This document shows positions 35,042 to 46,687 of a stretch of DNA of 64,000 nt, piece after piece. The position numbers were made by a program, and so were the translations under genes. The stretch spans positions 1-64,000 of the forward strand of contig QCRA01000001.1 in NCBI GenBank assembly GCA_003212035.1, given 5' to 3'. Source of the stretch: Prochlorococcus sp. AG-459-D04. Lineage in GTDB: Bacteria > Cyanobacteriota > Cyanobacteriia > PCC-6307 > Cyanobiaceae. Position 1 is the first letter of the stretch. Every line of letters starts with the position of its first letter. The notes beneath the pieces are model-generated. The model worked only from the letters and a program-made list of their open reading frames with translations, had not been told where the DNA came from and ran no database searches.

Positions 35042-35087
35042 TTTAATACTTAATTCACTAAGGTTTTATAATTTTGCTCTAAATAAA

Positions 35088-36251
35088 TTACTTACCCATC
35101 CCAAGCTGCTGAGCTTTTTGATAAACCTTACCCTCTGTAAGAAGCGATGGTGCGATGACTATTTCAACTTTTTGCATTTCTTTAATATTTTTTGCTCCAA
35201 GAGTACTCATTGAGGTTCTAATGGCTCCTAATAAGTTATGTGTCCCATCATCAAGTAAGGCAGGGCCTTTAATTATCCTTTCTAAGGATCCTGTAGAACC
35301 AACTTCAATTCTTGTACCCCTCGGCAATACTGGACTAGGAGTAGCCATACCCCAGTGAAATCCTTTACCTGGAGCGTTTAAGGATTTAGCTATTGGAGAT
35401 CCAATCATTACAGCATCTGATCCACATGCCAAACATTTACAGATATCTCCGCCCGTCACAATTCCTCCATCACCAATAATTGGGATATAACGACCAGTTT
35501 CTTTAAAGAAATCATTTCTTGCCGCACTACAATCAGCAATTGCAGTTGCTTGAGGAATTCCAATTCCCAATACTCCTCTTGATGTACATGCCGCTCCAGG
35601 TCCTATTCCAACCATTAATCCTGCAACTCCAGCATCCATTAGAAGTTTTGCAACTTCATAAGTAACACAATTTCCGGCTACAACTGGAACATTCAAATAT
35701 TGGCAGAGATCTTTAATATTTAAGGTTTCCTTACCTTCCATACTAAGGTGTTCAGTTGAAACAACTGTTCCTTGAAGAAAAAATAAATCTATTTTGGAAT
35801 TATTAAGTGTTTCTTTAAACTTAATGGCAGCTTGAGGAGTCCCACTAAAAGCAGCGATGCCTCCTCCTTCTTTGACCTCATTTATTCTTTGTAAAATCAA
35901 TCCCTCCTTGACGGGTTCACTGTATATCTCCTGCATTAACGGTACAAAATCATTCTTCCCGACTGATGCTATTTGGTTCAAAATTTCATCAGGGTTTTCA
36001 TATCTTGTTTGTATGCCCTCCATATTAATCACCCCTAGGGATCCTAATTTTGTGAGTTCTACAGCTGTATTGACATCGACAACACTGTCCATAGCGCTTG
36101 CTACGATCGGAACTTCTCTTTTGATATCACCTATAGACCAAGAAGGGTCTGTTAAATCGTAATCAAGTGTTCTATTGCCAGGGACTAAAGCTATCTCATC
36201 AATGCCATAAGCCCTTCTGACTTTTTTATTTAAACCAAGTTCAATATTCAC
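35088..36251 (-). CDS. guaB: GuaB3-family IMP dehydrogenase-like protein
   Basis: A 387-residue TIM-barrel protein of the IMPDH/GMP reductase superfamily. It lacks the CBS insert of classical IMPDH and matches the short GuaB3 type seen in cyanobacteria and actinobacteria. The catalytic Cys loop is GIGPGAACTSRGVLGIG; the phosphate site is IGDGGIVTGGDI. It probably converts IMP to XMP (NAD) for guanine nucleotides. Divergent from gyrA. Confidence 0.9.
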   Translation of the reverse strand: MNIELGLNKKVRRAYGIDEIALVPGNRTLDYDLTDPSWSIGDIKREVPIVASAMDSVVDVNTAVELTKLGSLGVINMEGIQTRYENPDEILNQIASVGKNDFVPLMQEIYSEPVKEGLILQRINEVKEGGGIAAFSGTPQAAIKFKETLNNSKIDLFFLQGTVVSTEHLSMEGKETLNIKDLCQYLNVPVVAGNCVTYEVAKLLMDAGVAGLMVGIGPGAACTSRGVLGIGIPQATAIADCSAARNDFFKETGRYIPIIGDGGIVTGGDICKCLACGSDAVMIGSPIAKSLNAPGKGFHWGMATPSPVLPRGTRIEVGSTGSLERIIKGPALLDDGTHNLLGAIRTSMSTLGAKNIKEMQKVEIVIAPSLLTEGKVYQKAQQLGMGK

Positions 36252-36432
36252 GGAATTTTTCTCTTTATTTTGAATAAATTAACAACTAAAGGGGTAATAA
36301 GCCAAGGTTTGTTCAAAAACAACAGGTTTTATTTTGATTTGTGTGTAAATGTGAGTATTTAGGAATTAAATAAATATTTTTTTTTTATTCATTATGACAA
36401 TCAGCGATTATTATTAAATAAAGGATTTTTAT

Positions 36433-39030
36433 ATGTCTGATACTTTAGATTCTGGCAACTCAGGATTAAGTGAAGATAACGACAGAATTATTCAGACTGA
36501 TCTAAGAAATGAGATGTCTCGCTCATACCTTGAGTATGCAATGAGCGTAATAGTTGGTCGTGCTCTTCCAGATGCAAGAGATGGATTAAAACCTGTTCAT
36601 AGAAGAATTCTTTATGCAATGTATGAACTTGGTTTAACTAGCGGTAGACCATACAGAAAATGTGCAAGAGTTGTTGGAGAAGTACTTGGGAAATACCACC
36701 CTCATGGCGATACTGCTGTTTATGATGCTTTAGTTAGGATGGCTCAGAATTTCTCTATGAGGATGCCTCTGATAGATGGCCATGGAAACTTTGGTTCTGT
36801 TGATAACGACCCTCCAGCAGCGATGAGATATACAGAATCTCGTTTACAGTCTCTTACAGATGAAAGTTTATTAGAGGATATTGAATCTGAAACCGTAGAT
36901 TTCGCCGATAATTTTGATGGCTCTCAGCAAGAGCCAACAGTATTGCCTGCTAGGATTCCCCAACTACTTCTAAATGGATCATCTGGAATAGCAGTTGGAA
37001 TGGCAACTAATATTCCACCTCACAATTTAGGGGAATTAATTAATGGTCTTAAATCAATAATCAAAAACCCTTCAATTGAAGATAAAGAACTTTTTGAAAT
37101 AATTAAGGGTCCTGATTTTCCTACAGGTGGTCAAATCTTAGGCAGAAGCGGTATCAAAGAAACTTTCAAAACAGGAAAGGGTTCGATTACTATGAGAGGT
37201 GTAGCAAATATTGAGCAAATTAAATCCCCTGGTAGAGCAGAAAAAGATGCAGTTATAATAACTGAGCTTCCATTTCAAACTAATAAAGCGGCATTGATAG
37301 AAAGAATTGCTGACTTGGTTAATGAAAAAAAATTAGAAGGTATTTCTGATATTAGAGATGAAAGCGATCGAGACGGAATGAGGATTGTAATTGAACTAAA
37401 AAGAGATGCCTACCCACAAGTAGTTTTAAATAATTTATTCAAGTTAACACCTCTACAGAATAACTTTAGTGCAAATATCCTTGCTTTAGTAAAAGGAGAG
37501 CCCACAACACTTTCACTCAGGAAAATGTTAGATGTATTTCTAGACTTTAGAGTAGAGACAATAAGGCGAAGAACAAAATTTTTATTAAAAAAGGCTGAAG
37601 AGAGGGATCATATTGTAAAAGGTCTTTTATTAGCATTAGGTGCTATGGATGAGATTATTAATCTAATAAGATCAGCAAAAGATACAGTTTCAGCCAGAGA
37701 AAAATTACAAGCTGATCATGAGTTATCTGCCACACAGGCAGAAGCTATTTTACAAATGCAATTAAGAAGATTAACAGCACTAGAAGCAGATAAAATCAAA
37801 GGTGAACATGATGAGTTAACAAGAAAAATCAACTTATATCAGCAAATATTGAATAGTAAAGAAAGAATTTTTGAGATTATCCTAGAAGAACTTAATAAAA
37901 TCGATGAAAGATTTTCTTCTCCAAGAAAAACAGAAATACTTGATTTAGGCGGTGGTTTAGATGATATTGATCTTATCGCTAATGACAGATCTGTAGTTTT
38001 ATTGACTGAAGCAGGTTATTTAAAAAGAATGCCAGTTAATGAATTCGAATCTACAAGTCGTGGGTCTAGAGGTAAAGCTGGAACTAAGACACAAGAAGAT
38101 GATGAAGTAAAACTATTTATAAGCTGTAATGATCATGATACTCTTTTGCTTTTCAGTGATAGAGGGGTATCTTATGCTCTGCCAGCATATAGAGTTCCCA
38201 TGAGTAGCAGAACAGCAAAAGGTACTCCATCAGTTCAACTTCTCCCAATACCAAAAGAAGAAAAGATAACTTCGCTAGTTGCAGTAGATTCTTTTGATAA
38301 CGATTGTTATCTATTAATGCTAACCAAAGCTGGATTTATAAAAAGAACTTCACTTTCTGCTTTCTCAAAAATTCGATCTAATGGATTAATAGCAATAAAT
38401 CTTGAAGATGGAGATGCTTTAACTTGGGTTAGGTTATCAAAAGAAGGCGACAGTGTTTTGATTGGATCAAGAACAGGAATGGCGATTCATTTCAGACTAG
38501 ATATTAACGAATTAAGGCCACTTGGCAGGACGGCAAGGGGGGTTAAATCTATGAACCTTAGGAAAGGAGACAATCTAGTATCTATGGATGTTTTAACATC
38601 TGATTTAGTTGATCAATTAGCAAAAAGCGAAGATCTTACGAAAGAGTCTGATGAAAATCTTGAAGTTAACTCTTCTGAAGGACCTTGGGTACTAATAGCC
38701 AGTGCATTTGGACTAGGTAAAAGAGTACCTGTAACTCAGTTTAGATTACAAAAAAGAGCTGGTATGGGATTGAGAGCAATAAAATTCAGAATTAAAGATG
38801 ATGTATTAGTTTGTTTGAAGGTCCTTGGAGAAGGGGAAGAATTACTTTTTGTAACCGAAAAAGGTGTGATAGTAAGAACAAACGCAGATAAAATATCCCA
38901 GCAATCTAGAGCCGCTACTGGAGTAAAATTACAAAGATTAGATGAGGGCGATCATTTATCAGAAGTTGTATTGGTTCCTCATGAACAAACAGAAGATGTA
39001 GGCCAATTCAACTCAGACAAAGAAAATTAA
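36433..39030 (+). CDS. gyrA: DNA gyrase subunit A
   Basis: An 865-residue type IIA topoisomerase subunit that cuts and rejoins DNA for negative supercoiling. Seen: N-terminal [25 protein letters not shown] (split here for length), the catalytic Tyr in AMRYTESRL, tower and coiled-coil domains, and C-terminal beta-pinwheel repeats including [10 protein letters not shown] and the GyrA-box-like [11 protein letters not shown] 36433 follows AAGGAT at a good distance. Followed by the lycopene cyclase gene. Confidence 0.97.
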   Translation: MSDTLDSGNSGLSEDNDRIIQTDLRNEMSRSYLEYAMSVIVGRALPDARDGLKPVHRRILYAMYELGLTSGRPYRKCARVVGEVLGKYHPHGDTAVYDALVRMAQNFSMRMPLIDGHGNFGSVDNDPPAAMRYTESRLQSLTDESLLEDIESETVDFADNFDGSQQEPTVLPARIPQLLLNGSSGIAVGMATNIPPHNLGELINGLKSIIKNPSIEDKELFEIIKGPDFPTGGQILGRSGIKETFKTGKGSITMRGVANIEQIKSPGRAEKDAVIITELPFQTNKAALIERIADLVNEKKLEGISDIRDESDRDGMRIVIELKRDAYPQVVLNNLFKLTPLQNNFSANILALVKGEPTTLSLRKMLDVFLDFRVETIRRRTKFLLKKAEERDHIVKGLLLALGAMDEIINLIRSAKDTVSAREKLQADHELSATQAEAILQMQLRRLTALEADKIKGEHDELTRKINLYQQILNSKERIFEIILEELNKIDERFSSPRKTEILDLGGGLDDIDLIANDRSVVLLTEAGYLKRMPVNEFESTSRGSRGKAGTKTQEDDEVKLFISCNDHDTLLLFSDRGVSYALPAYRVPMSSRTAKGTPSVQLLPIPKEEKITSLVAVDSFDNDCYLLMLTKAGFIKRTSLSAFSKIRSNGLIAINLEDGDALTWVRLSKEGDSVLIGSRTGMAIHFRLDINELRPLGRTARGVKSMNLRKGDNLVSMDVLTSDLVDQLAKSEDLTKESDENLEVNSSEGPWVLIASAFGLGKRVPVTQFRLQKRAGMGLRAIKFRIKDDVLVCLKVLGEGEELLFVTEKGVIVRTNADKISQQSRAATGVKLQRLDEGDHLSEVVLVPHEQTEDVGQFNSDKEN

Positions 39031-39053
39031 AATAAATTGGTTTATTAGATCAT

Positions 39054-40265
39054 ATGGAAATGCTTGATATTTTAATTTTAGGTTCCGGCCCTGCAGCACT
39101 ATGCTTAGCTGCAGAATTAGCCAAGCAAGATCTTAATATAAAGGGGATATCAACTAAATCTCCAAATGAAAAATGGGAGAATACATATGGTATTTGGGCT
39201 TCTGAATTAGAGGAATTAGGATTAGAGTCTTTGTTATCTCATCGGTGGGATAAAACAGTTAGTTTTTTTGGGAACGGGGAAAGTAAAAAGGGAGATAATC
39301 CAACAAAACATAATTATGATTATGGTTTAATAAATCAAGAAGCTTTTCAAAATGAACTTTTAAAAAAGTGTAAAGGGATTGAATGGTTGAATGAAACAGC
39401 AACAGATATTAAAGAGAAAAATAAACTATCTGAGGTTATTTGTTCTTCAGGACTGAAGTTAAAAGCGAGGTTAGTCATTGACGCAAGTGGTCATAAGAGT
39501 AATTTTGTAAAAAGACCGGTCCAAGATGAAATCGCTCAACAAGCTGCATATGGAATTGTTGGTAAATTTTCATCTCCACCAGTCAAAAAAGAACAGTTTG
39601 TTTTAATGGATTTTCGTCCAAATCATTTAAACGATGAAGAAAAGTTATCATCTCCTTCCTTTCTCTATGCAATGGATCTTGGAAATGAAACTTTTTTTGT
39701 TGAGGAAACATCATTAGCTAGTTATCCTGCACTATCTCAAGAAAATCTAAAAAAAAGACTTTTAAAAAGACTTAATAGTAAGGGTATTGAGGTGAGTGAA
39801 GTTTTTCATGAAGAGAATTGTCTTTTTCCAATGAATTTACCCCTTCCATTTAAAAAACAATTTGTTCTTGGTTTTGGAGGCTCAGCAAGCATGGTGCATC
39901 CTGCATCAGGATACATGATCGGATCCTTATTAAGAAGAGCTCCACTACTTGCAAAAAAATTAGCGATTTTTTTAAAAGAACCTAATCTAAGTTCTCTTGA
40001 ACTAGCGACAAAAGGTTGGGGGGTACTTTGGCCTTACGAGTTAACACAAAGACATAAACTTTACCAATATGGATTAAGAAGATTGATGAGTTTTGACGAA
40101 AGTAAATTAAGAAGCTTTTTCTCAAATTTCTTTAAATTATCGACCAATGAATGGGTAGGGTTTCTTACTAATACACATCCTCTTCCAAAATTAATTTATG
40201 TGATGAGTAAAATGTTTATAAATTCACCTCTAAAAGTAAAACTAGGAATGCTTAAATTAAATTAG
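39054..40265 (+). CDS. crtL: Lycopene cyclase (CrtL type)
   Basis: A 403-residue plant-type flavoprotein that closes beta-ionone rings on lycopene to make beta-carotene. The N-terminal nucleotide fold is DILILGSGPAALCLAAELA. Family motifs include ENTYGIWASELEELGL, FLYAMDLGNETFFVEETSL, and MVHPASGYMIGSLLRRAP. It is CrtL-type rather than bacterial CrtY; beta versus epsilon specificity cannot be settled (Prochlorococcus carries both). It follows gyrA by 23 bp. Confidence 0.9.
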   Translation: MEMLDILILGSGPAALCLAAELAKQDLNIKGISTKSPNEKWENTYGIWASELEELGLESLLSHRWDKTVSFFGNGESKKGDNPTKHNYDYGLINQEAFQNELLKKCKGIEWLNETATDIKEKNKLSEVICSSGLKLKARLVIDASGHKSNFVKRPVQDEIAQQAAYGIVGKFSSPPVKKEQFVLMDFRPNHLNDEEKLSSPSFLYAMDLGNETFFVEETSLASYPALSQENLKKRLLKRLNSKGIEVSEVFHEENCLFPMNLPLPFKKQFVLGFGGSASMVHPASGYMIGSLLRRAPLLAKKLAIFLKEPNLSSLELATKGWGVLWPYELTQRHKLYQYGLRRLMSFDESKLRSFFSNFFKLSTNEWVGFLTNTHPLPKLIYVMSKMFINSPLKVKLGMLKLN

Positions 40266-40271
40266 TATTTT

Positions 40272-41855
40272 TTATTTTCGCCAATCATCAATATTAATAT
40301 CTGGAAAAACTTTATCTTCTTCCTCAATATCTTCAAGAAAATTTAAATTAATATTGGAATGATTTCTAATCATTTCGACTATTTTCCAGAATCTGAACAA
40401 GTGTCTTTCTATCCTCTCTTTTGCAAGCTCAGTTGTAGTTCCAGCTCTTAGGATAAAACTCCAATCAGAGGACTCAGAGAGAAGTAATTCTCTTGCTGCT
40501 TGCTTGAAAAGTCTTGAGGATAAGTCATTATTAAAATTTTTCGAGCATAAATCAACAAAAGTTGAGCCTGCTTTTGTGATCTCTGGAACAATCCACGCAT
40601 TTGAATCATTAATCCAGTAATTATGGTAACCTCCTTGTCCCCAGCTTGATGGTGATGGATCGCAAATCTGAAGTTTTGGCTTTTGAAGTAAGAATTCTTT
40701 TAAATTTGTAAGCTTAATTGAATATTTACTAGAGTTCTTTAAAATATTTTCAATAAAAAAAGGCCCCTCATACCACCAATGACCAAATAACTCTGCATCA
40801 AATGGAGCCACCAATAAGGGCTTAAAGGAAGAGGATAATCTTAATTTTTCTAATTGTTTGGATCTTGCGAGAAGATAATCATCAGAATGTTCTGCAGCCT
40901 TCTTTTTGGCTTCATTTTCTAAGTAAAACTTCTTTTCCCCAAGGGGGGCCTTATCATCTGTAATCTTATGGAACTTCAAACCCAAAGGTCTTTTAGTTGA
41001 GATACCTTTCTTTTGGAGTTTAGAGATAGGCAATTCCCATCCCAAATCTTTGTGAAATTCTCTATAAACTTTATCTCCGGGGAATCCATCCTTAGCAGAC
41101 CAAACGGGCAAAGTTGACTCACTATCTCTTCCAAAGAAGGCAACACCTTTTTTCGAACAGATAGGGGCGTACACCCCATACCTAGGCCTTGGTGTGGCAT
41201 TAAGAATTCCATGACCATCTAATATCGCATATCTTATTCCGGAATTAATTAGTATTTCGTCTAAATTCTCATAATAAGCACATTCAGGTAACCAAATACC
41301 TAAAGGCTTTGTTCCAAAAATATTTTTGTGGCTCCTAATTGCAGTATTAATTTGTCCTTTAACAGTTTCAGGATTCTCCCTTAGAATCGGCAAATATCCG
41401 TGAGTAGCAGCACAAGTAAGAATATCTAAATTTCCAGAGTTATTTAAAACCCTAAACTTCTCAATTAAATTTCCAGAACAATTTTGCCAATATAAGTATT
41501 TTTCATTAAGATTTTTCATTAAAAATGCAGAGGCATTTTTTTCTTCTAGTGGTAGTTCGTTTAAGAAATCATTCCTTGTCTTAATCCAGTTTGGGAAAGT
41601 TTCTTGAATTTGTTTATTATTTAGAAGTGATAATAATGTTGGTGACAAACTAATAGTTAGTTTTGTATTTTCAGGATTTTCATTTTTGGAAGATTCTATT
41701 GATTGAAGTAGTGGTATATAACATTCCAAAATCGCCTGAAATAACCAATCCTCTTCTAAGGAATTCTTTTCATTTTTTCTAACATAAGGTAGATGAGCAT
41801 GTAAAACTATCGCTAACTGACCTAAAACATTTTTTTGGGGATATTGCCCATTCAT
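40272..41855 (-). CDS. GH57 glycosidase / putative 1,4-alpha-glucan branching enzyme
   Basis: A 527-residue GH57 enzyme with a DUF1957-type C-terminus. Seen: N-terminal LAIVLHAHLPYVRKN, the nucleophile Glu in GIWLPECAYY and the acid Asp in LVAPFDAELFGHWWYEGP. These match the GH57 branching-enzyme group, which makes alpha-1,6 branches in glycogen-like glucan. Convergent with crtL (6 bp between stops). Substrate is by family, not proven. Confidence 0.87.
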   Translation of the reverse strand: MNGQYPQKNVLGQLAIVLHAHLPYVRKNEKNSLEEDWLFQAILECYIPLLQSIESSKNENPENTKLTISLSPTLLSLLNNKQIQETFPNWIKTRNDFLNELPLEEKNASAFLMKNLNEKYLYWQNCSGNLIEKFRVLNNSGNLDILTCAATHGYLPILRENPETVKGQINTAIRSHKNIFGTKPLGIWLPECAYYENLDEILINSGIRYAILDGHGILNATPRPRYGVYAPICSKKGVAFFGRDSESTLPVWSAKDGFPGDKVYREFHKDLGWELPISKLQKKGISTKRPLGLKFHKITDDKAPLGEKKFYLENEAKKKAAEHSDDYLLARSKQLEKLRLSSSFKPLLVAPFDAELFGHWWYEGPFFIENILKNSSKYSIKLTNLKEFLLQKPKLQICDPSPSSWGQGGYHNYWINDSNAWIVPEITKAGSTFVDLCSKNFNNDLSSRLFKQAARELLLSESSDWSFILRAGTTTELAKERIERHLFRFWKIVEMIRNHSNINLNFLEDIEEEDKVFPDINIDDWRK

Positions 41856-42081
41856 ACTTTTTATAATTTATGCATTTAATTCTATAAAAAATCAAAAATA
41901 ACCTTTTATAAAAGGAAGCTTTAATTTTAAAAGAATACTTTAATAATTTAAGTATTTCATTTTTATCTTCAGAATTTTAACCAATATTGTTTAAGTTACA
42001 AACTTTGAGCAAATTTTTATTGAACTAAATCTAGTCAAATTTTTTTAATTAGCTTAATATAAGTTTAGGTTATTCCCTTAA

Positions 42082-43722
42082 ATGTCAAAAGATCCTGGAA
42101 GAATTTTGATATTTGATACAACTCTTCGAGATGGAGAGCAATCTCCTGGTGCCAGTTTAAATCTTGAAGAAAAACTTGCTATCGCCCATCAATTAGCAAG
42201 ATTAGGGGTGGATGTTATTGAGGCTGGATTCCCTTTCGCAAGTCCTGGAGATTTTAAAGCTGTTAATAAAATTGCCAATGCCGTAGGGAAAGAAAATGGC
42301 CCTATTATATGTGGTTTGGCCAGAGCGTCAAAAGGAGATATAAAGGCATGTTATGAAGCTGTAAGTCCAGCGCCCAAGAAAAGAATACATACTTTTATTG
42401 CGACAAGTGATATTCACCTTAAACATAAACTTAAAAAATCCAGAAAAGATGTTCTTCAAATAGTTCCAGAAATGGTTAATTATGCAAAATCATTGGTAGA
42501 TGATATTGAGTTTTCTTGTGAAGATGCCTCAAGGAGTGATCCTGATTTTTTATACGAAGTGATTCAACTAGCAATTTCTTCAGGAGCAACAACAATAAAT
42601 ATCCCTGATACTGTTGGATTTACAACTCCTAGTGAATTTGGCAACCTAATTGCAGGTATAAATAAAAATGTTCCAAATATTGATGAGGCAGTAATCTCGG
42701 TTCATGGTCATAACGATTTAGGTTTAGCAGTAGCCAATTTTCTTGAGGCAGTAAAAAATGGAGCAAGACAACTAGAATGTACTATTAATGGAATTGGCGA
42801 GAGAGCCGGGAATGCCTCTCTAGAGGAATTAGTAATGGCACTGCACGTTAGGAAAAGTTTTTTTAATAGTTTCTTCAAAAGAAATCCAGATTCACCAACT
42901 CCTCTTACAGCAATAAGAACAGAAGAAATAACAAAAACCTCTAGACTTGTTTCCAATCTAACTGGAATGACTGTACAACCTAATAAAGCAATTGTGGGAG
43001 CTAACGCTTTTGCACATGAGTCAGGAATTCATCAGGATGGGGTTTTAAAAAATAGGCTAACTTACGAAATTATTGATGCAAAAACCGTTGGTTTGAGTGA
43101 CAACAAAATATCTTTAGGGAAGCTTAGTGGAAGAAGTGCAGTAAGAGCAAGATTAGAAGAGATGGGATATGACTTGAGCCGAGAAGATTTAAATGATGCT
43201 TTTGCTCGTTTTAAGGATTTAGCTGACAGGAAAAGAGAAATTACTGATAGAGATTTAGAAGCAATTGTTAGTGAACAAGTTCAGCTTCCTGAAGCTAAAT
43301 TTCAATTAAGTCTTGTCCAAGTAAGTTGCGGTAACGCGTCTAAACCTACTGCCACCATTTCGCTACTAAACACGGAAGATAATACTGAGGATACTGCTGT
43401 ATCAATAGGGACTGGACCAGTTGATGCTGTATGCGAGGCTTTAAATAAATTAGCTAAAGTTCCTAATGAATTAATTGAATTTTCTGTTAAGTCTGTAACA
43501 GAAGGAATTGACGCTTTGGGAGAAGTAACAATAAGAATAAGAAGGGATAATAAAATATATTCTGGTCATTCTGCTGATACTGATGTTGTAGTTGCTGCAG
43601 CGAATGCTTACGTTAATGCTTTAAATAGGCTTGTATTTTCTGAGAAAAAAAATTCAATCCATCCACAATTTGATAGTTTAGAAAATTCAGCTAATACGTT
43701 TCTATCTAATAACGCAAATTAA
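42082..43722 (+). CDS. leuA: 2-isopropylmalate synthase
   Basis: A 546-residue enzyme joining acetyl-CoA and 2-oxoisovalerate, first step of leucine synthesis. The TIM barrel begins [16 protein letters not shown]; the metal His pair is in [28 protein letters not shown] follows. The C-terminal LeuA dimer domain gives leucine feedback. Length normal. The 227-bp upstream region has AT-rich hairpins (CCTTTTATAAAAGG) but no recognised attenuator. Confidence 0.95.
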   Translation: MSKDPGRILIFDTTLRDGEQSPGASLNLEEKLAIAHQLARLGVDVIEAGFPFASPGDFKAVNKIANAVGKENGPIICGLARASKGDIKACYEAVSPAPKKRIHTFIATSDIHLKHKLKKSRKDVLQIVPEMVNYAKSLVDDIEFSCEDASRSDPDFLYEVIQLAISSGATTINIPDTVGFTTPSEFGNLIAGINKNVPNIDEAVISVHGHNDLGLAVANFLEAVKNGARQLECTINGIGERAGNASLEELVMALHVRKSFFNSFFKRNPDSPTPLTAIRTEEITKTSRLVSNLTGMTVQPNKAIVGANAFAHESGIHQDGVLKNRLTYEIIDAKTVGLSDNKISLGKLSGRSAVRARLEEMGYDLSREDLNDAFARFKDLADRKREITDRDLEAIVSEQVQLPEAKFQLSLVQVSCGNASKPTATISLLNTEDNTEDTAVSIGTGPVDAVCEALNKLAKVPNELIEFSVKSVTEGIDALGEVTIRIRRDNKIYSGHSADTDVVVAAANAYVNALNRLVFSEKKNSIHPQFDSLENSANTFLSNNAN

Positions 43723-43805
43723 ATTACTTTTTTTAGGAATATTAAGTAGCATTAAAAAAGTATCTTAAATATTGTAAATTAATCTAATAGTTAAAGCAGT
43801 TAATA

Positions 43806-44198
43806 ATGAGAGAAAGATTACTAGGATATTGGGCACTTTCATGGGTTGGGTTAATCAGCAATATCATTGCTCTTCCAATAATCGCAATAATAATAAGTTA
43901 TGGGCCTCCACTAAAAGTTGCAAATATAACTCTTGCCATAAGTCTTGGTTGGCCCTCTGCCATCGTTGGAATAGTATCTTCAGCAGCTCTTTTAGCAGAG
44001 AGAAAATGGGGAGTAACGTTAACTCTAGTATCTCTATCAATGGTAATTTCCGGGACGGGTCCTTATTCAGTGGTGAGACTTATAACTCTTAAAGACATTT
44101 TTGGAATTGGTGGCTTTACTCTTTTAACAACTTTATTAAGCACATTAGCGCTCCTATATTGGTGTAATCCAAAACATCGAAGAAGTATTAGGCTATAA
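43806..44198 (+). CDS. Conserved membrane protein, hypothetical
   Basis: A 130-residue protein with four hydrophobic segments and a short basic tail (CNPKHRRSIRL). ATG start. No recognised motif; composition is like a small cyanobacterial membrane protein. It follows leuA by 83 bp and is convergent with the HD hydrolase. Function unknown. Confidence 0.65.
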   Translation: MRERLLGYWALSWVGLISNIIALPIIAIIISYGPPLKVANITLAISLGWPSAIVGIVSSAALLAERKWGVTLTLVSLSMVISGTGPYSVVRLITLKDIFGIGGFTLLTTLLSTLALLYWCNPKHRRSIRL

Positions 44199-44207
44199 AA
44201 TTAAAAA

Positions 44208-45680
44208 TTAAGAAAAAGTATTATTCTTACTAGTTGGATACTGAATTCTTCTATGTCTAATTCTTTTCCACACATTCAAGAATGCCCTTTTTATTAGATA
44301 TATTTCTCCTTTCGATAAATTACTATCATCTAATTGCCCATCTATTTGACGCGAATAAATAATATTAGATATTATTTCCAAAGCTTCTTTATCAGATGCA
44401 TTAATATTCATAGCTCTTAGTGCTGCTTCACAACCATCTGCAAGCATTAAAATAGCTGTTTCTTTTGACTGAGGAATAGGGCCTTTATATCTAAAAAAAT
44501 ATTCATTAATATCGAGATTTTTTTCTTTAGCTTTTTGAAAAAAATATCCCATTTTTAGGGTGCCTTGATGTTCAGGGACAAAATTAGCTATCGGCTTAGG
44601 TAGTCTATTTTTTTTTGCAAATTTTAATCCTTCATCAACGTGAGCTTGTAATACTTCTGCACTTTTAATCGGATCATCCAATTCGTCATGGGGATTTTTT
44701 GAACCATCTTGATTTTCGATAAACCAATTAGGTGCATGTAATTTACCAACATCATGATATAGACCACCAGTTTTAATTAAATCAATATCGCCACCAATCA
44801 TCCTCGTTGCTTCCTCTGCTAAACCACAAATTAGTAAGGTATGTTCAAAAGTACCAGGAGCTTCAAGAGACAATCTTCTAATTAAAGGTTTCTCTTTATC
44901 TGCCAATTCGAGTAATCTTGCTTTAGTTAATAATCCAAATATTGATTCAAAAATAGGAATAAATAATATAGTAAAAAGCATCACTATTGCCAACAGCAAA
45001 GAATCAGAAAATATATCCCCTTTAGCTAAAACAAATTCTTGATTGTCAAAAAGTGGTTTACTATCTTTACCTATCAAAATCCATTGACTCAAAAACGATC
45101 CTATGGGTACAAAAATTGATAGTTGAAGTAACTGAGCCCTACTTCTAATTCTTCCTCCAAGTAGAGATACTACTGACGCACAAACTAATAAAATAAAAAA
45201 TAAATTATTATTTACAGCAACTGCTGGGTCTGGCCAACTAAAGCTAGCTATTGATACCCAAGCTAAAGCTGTTATGCTTCCCATTCCTTGGGATATTATT
45301 AATGCCGGTGGAATTATGATAGATAATGAACTTATGGTTGAAGCTAAGGCTAATTTCGTAGCTTGTACTGCTAAAAGAAGAGTCATAATTAAAAAGATTT
45401 GCCTTGAAGAAATTGCAGGATTCTCTTTTTTTGAGACTAATATCAAAATTCCGGAACTAATAAGTATTTCTGTAAAGGTCAAAAGCCAAGAAGAAATATC
45501 TCTGATATTTAAAGGCGAAATAAGAAGCAGTTTATAAGAAGAAATTATTGAAATTAAAATGCATACTAAAAAAATTATGAGATTATCTATCTTTGAAAAT
45601 TTAATTGGTTGTTTGACTGGAACTTGACTTCGCCTCCACAGATAAAACAATTTCGTTAAGTAAGTTGTGATGTTTTGCAC
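44208..45680 (-). CDS. Membrane HD-domain phosphohydrolase (7TM-HD, PgpH-like)
   Basis: A 490-residue protein. The N-terminal half has seven or so membrane segments; the C-terminal HD domain has His in GTFEHTLL, the HD pair in GLYHDVGKLHAP, later His in FVPEHQGT and Asp in MLADGCEAA. This matches the 7TM-HD group, of which PgpH degrades c-di-AMP, the expected role here. The large extracellular sensor part of PgpH seems short or absent. Confidence 0.88.
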   Translation of the reverse strand: MQNITTYLTKLFYLWRRSQVPVKQPIKFSKIDNLIIFLVCILISIISSYKLLLISPLNIRDISSWLLTFTEILISSGILILVSKKENPAISSRQIFLIMTLLLAVQATKLALASTISSLSIIIPPALIISQGMGSITALAWVSIASFSWPDPAVAVNNNLFFILLVCASVVSLLGGRIRSRAQLLQLSIFVPIGSFLSQWILIGKDSKPLFDNQEFVLAKGDIFSDSLLLAIVMLFTILFIPIFESIFGLLTKARLLELADKEKPLIRRLSLEAPGTFEHTLLICGLAEEATRMIGGDIDLIKTGGLYHDVGKLHAPNWFIENQDGSKNPHDELDDPIKSAEVLQAHVDEGLKFAKKNRLPKPIANFVPEHQGTLKMGYFFQKAKEKNLDINEYFFRYKGPIPQSKETAILMLADGCEAALRAMNINASDKEALEIISNIIYSRQIDGQLDDSNLSKGEIYLIKRAFLNVWKRIRHRRIQYPTSKNNTFS

Positions 45681-45754
45681 AGAATATAAATAAATCTATT
45701 TGAATAATTTAAAATTATAGGCATGCTAGGTGTAAAAAGGAGATGTTTTTCTAA

Positions 45755-46651
45755 ATGTCATTAAAATTAGATGGAAAAAAATTATCTCTTGAAATTGAAG
45801 AAAGATTAAATGAATATATTTCTAATAATAAAAAAATTGCAAAAAGAGTGCCCGGTTTAGCTGTAATAAGAATAGGTGAAGACCCTGCTAGTGGTGTTTA
45901 CGTCAATAACAAGGAAAAAGCATGTTCAAGAATTGGGATAAAAAGCTTTATCTTTCATCTAAGTGATAGTGTCGAGCAAAAAGAAGTTGAACAATTAATA
46001 ATCAAACTTAATTCTGATAATGATATTGATGGAATGTTGCTACAACTTCCCATCCCAAAAAAGTTTGATGATCAAAAACTGATCAGCCATATTAATCCAA
46101 GCAAAGATGTAGATGGATTGAATGAGATAAACATCGGCAAATTAGTAAAAAATGAGACTGGGATGAGATCATGCACACCAGCAGGAATTATTAATTTATT
46201 AAGATCCCAAAATATTAGAATTGAAGGTAAGAAAATTGTAGTTATAGGTAGAAGTCTGCTTGTTGGGAAACCCCTATCGCTTATGTTGTTGAATCTAAAT
46301 GGCACGGTAACAATGACTCATTCAAAAACAATAAATTTGAATAAAGTCTGTAGAGAAGCCGACATATTAATTGCGGCTGCTGGAAAACCCAATCTTGTGG
46401 ATTCGAGTTTTGTGAAAGAAGGAGCCGTAATTATTGATGTTGGAATACATAGATTAAAAAGTTCCGATAAAATTAAAACCAGATTATGTGGAGATGTATT
46501 ATTAGAAGATGTCATTTCTAAAGTATTTGCTTACACACCTGTACCAGGAGGTGTTGGACCAATGACAGTAACGATGTTACTTGTAAATACTATTTTTAGC
46601 TGGCAAAAACAATTTGGTTTATCATCAACTCTTAATGATCTTTTGCCATAG
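45755..46651 (+). CDS. folD: Methylenetetrahydrofolate dehydrogenase/cyclohydrolase FolD
   Basis: A 298-residue bifunctional enzyme interconverting 5,10-methylene-, methenyl- and 10-formyl-THF with NADP. Seen: [17 protein letters not shown] with the catalytic Lys, [11 protein letters not shown], and NADP site [17 protein letters not shown] and [11 protein letters not shown]. Length normal. It is followed by crtE after 36 bp. Confidence 0.95.
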   Translation: MSLKLDGKKLSLEIEERLNEYISNNKKIAKRVPGLAVIRIGEDPASGVYVNNKEKACSRIGIKSFIFHLSDSVEQKEVEQLIIKLNSDNDIDGMLLQLPIPKKFDDQKLISHINPSKDVDGLNEINIGKLVKNETGMRSCTPAGIINLLRSQNIRIEGKKIVVIGRSLLVGKPLSLMLLNLNGTVTMTHSKTINLNKVCREADILIAAAGKPNLVDSSFVKEGAVIIDVGIHRLKSSDKIKTRLCGDVLLEDVISKVFAYTPVPGGVGPMTVTMLLVNTIFSWQKQFGLSSTLNDLLP

Positions 46652-46687
46652 ACTCCAAGATGCAAAAATTTTTACTAAAGGTATAAA

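Noticed and set aside
43725-43762. A/T-only inverted repeat after leuA as a terminator
   Set aside because: The stem is almost entirely A-T with a long loop, which arises easily in this genome.
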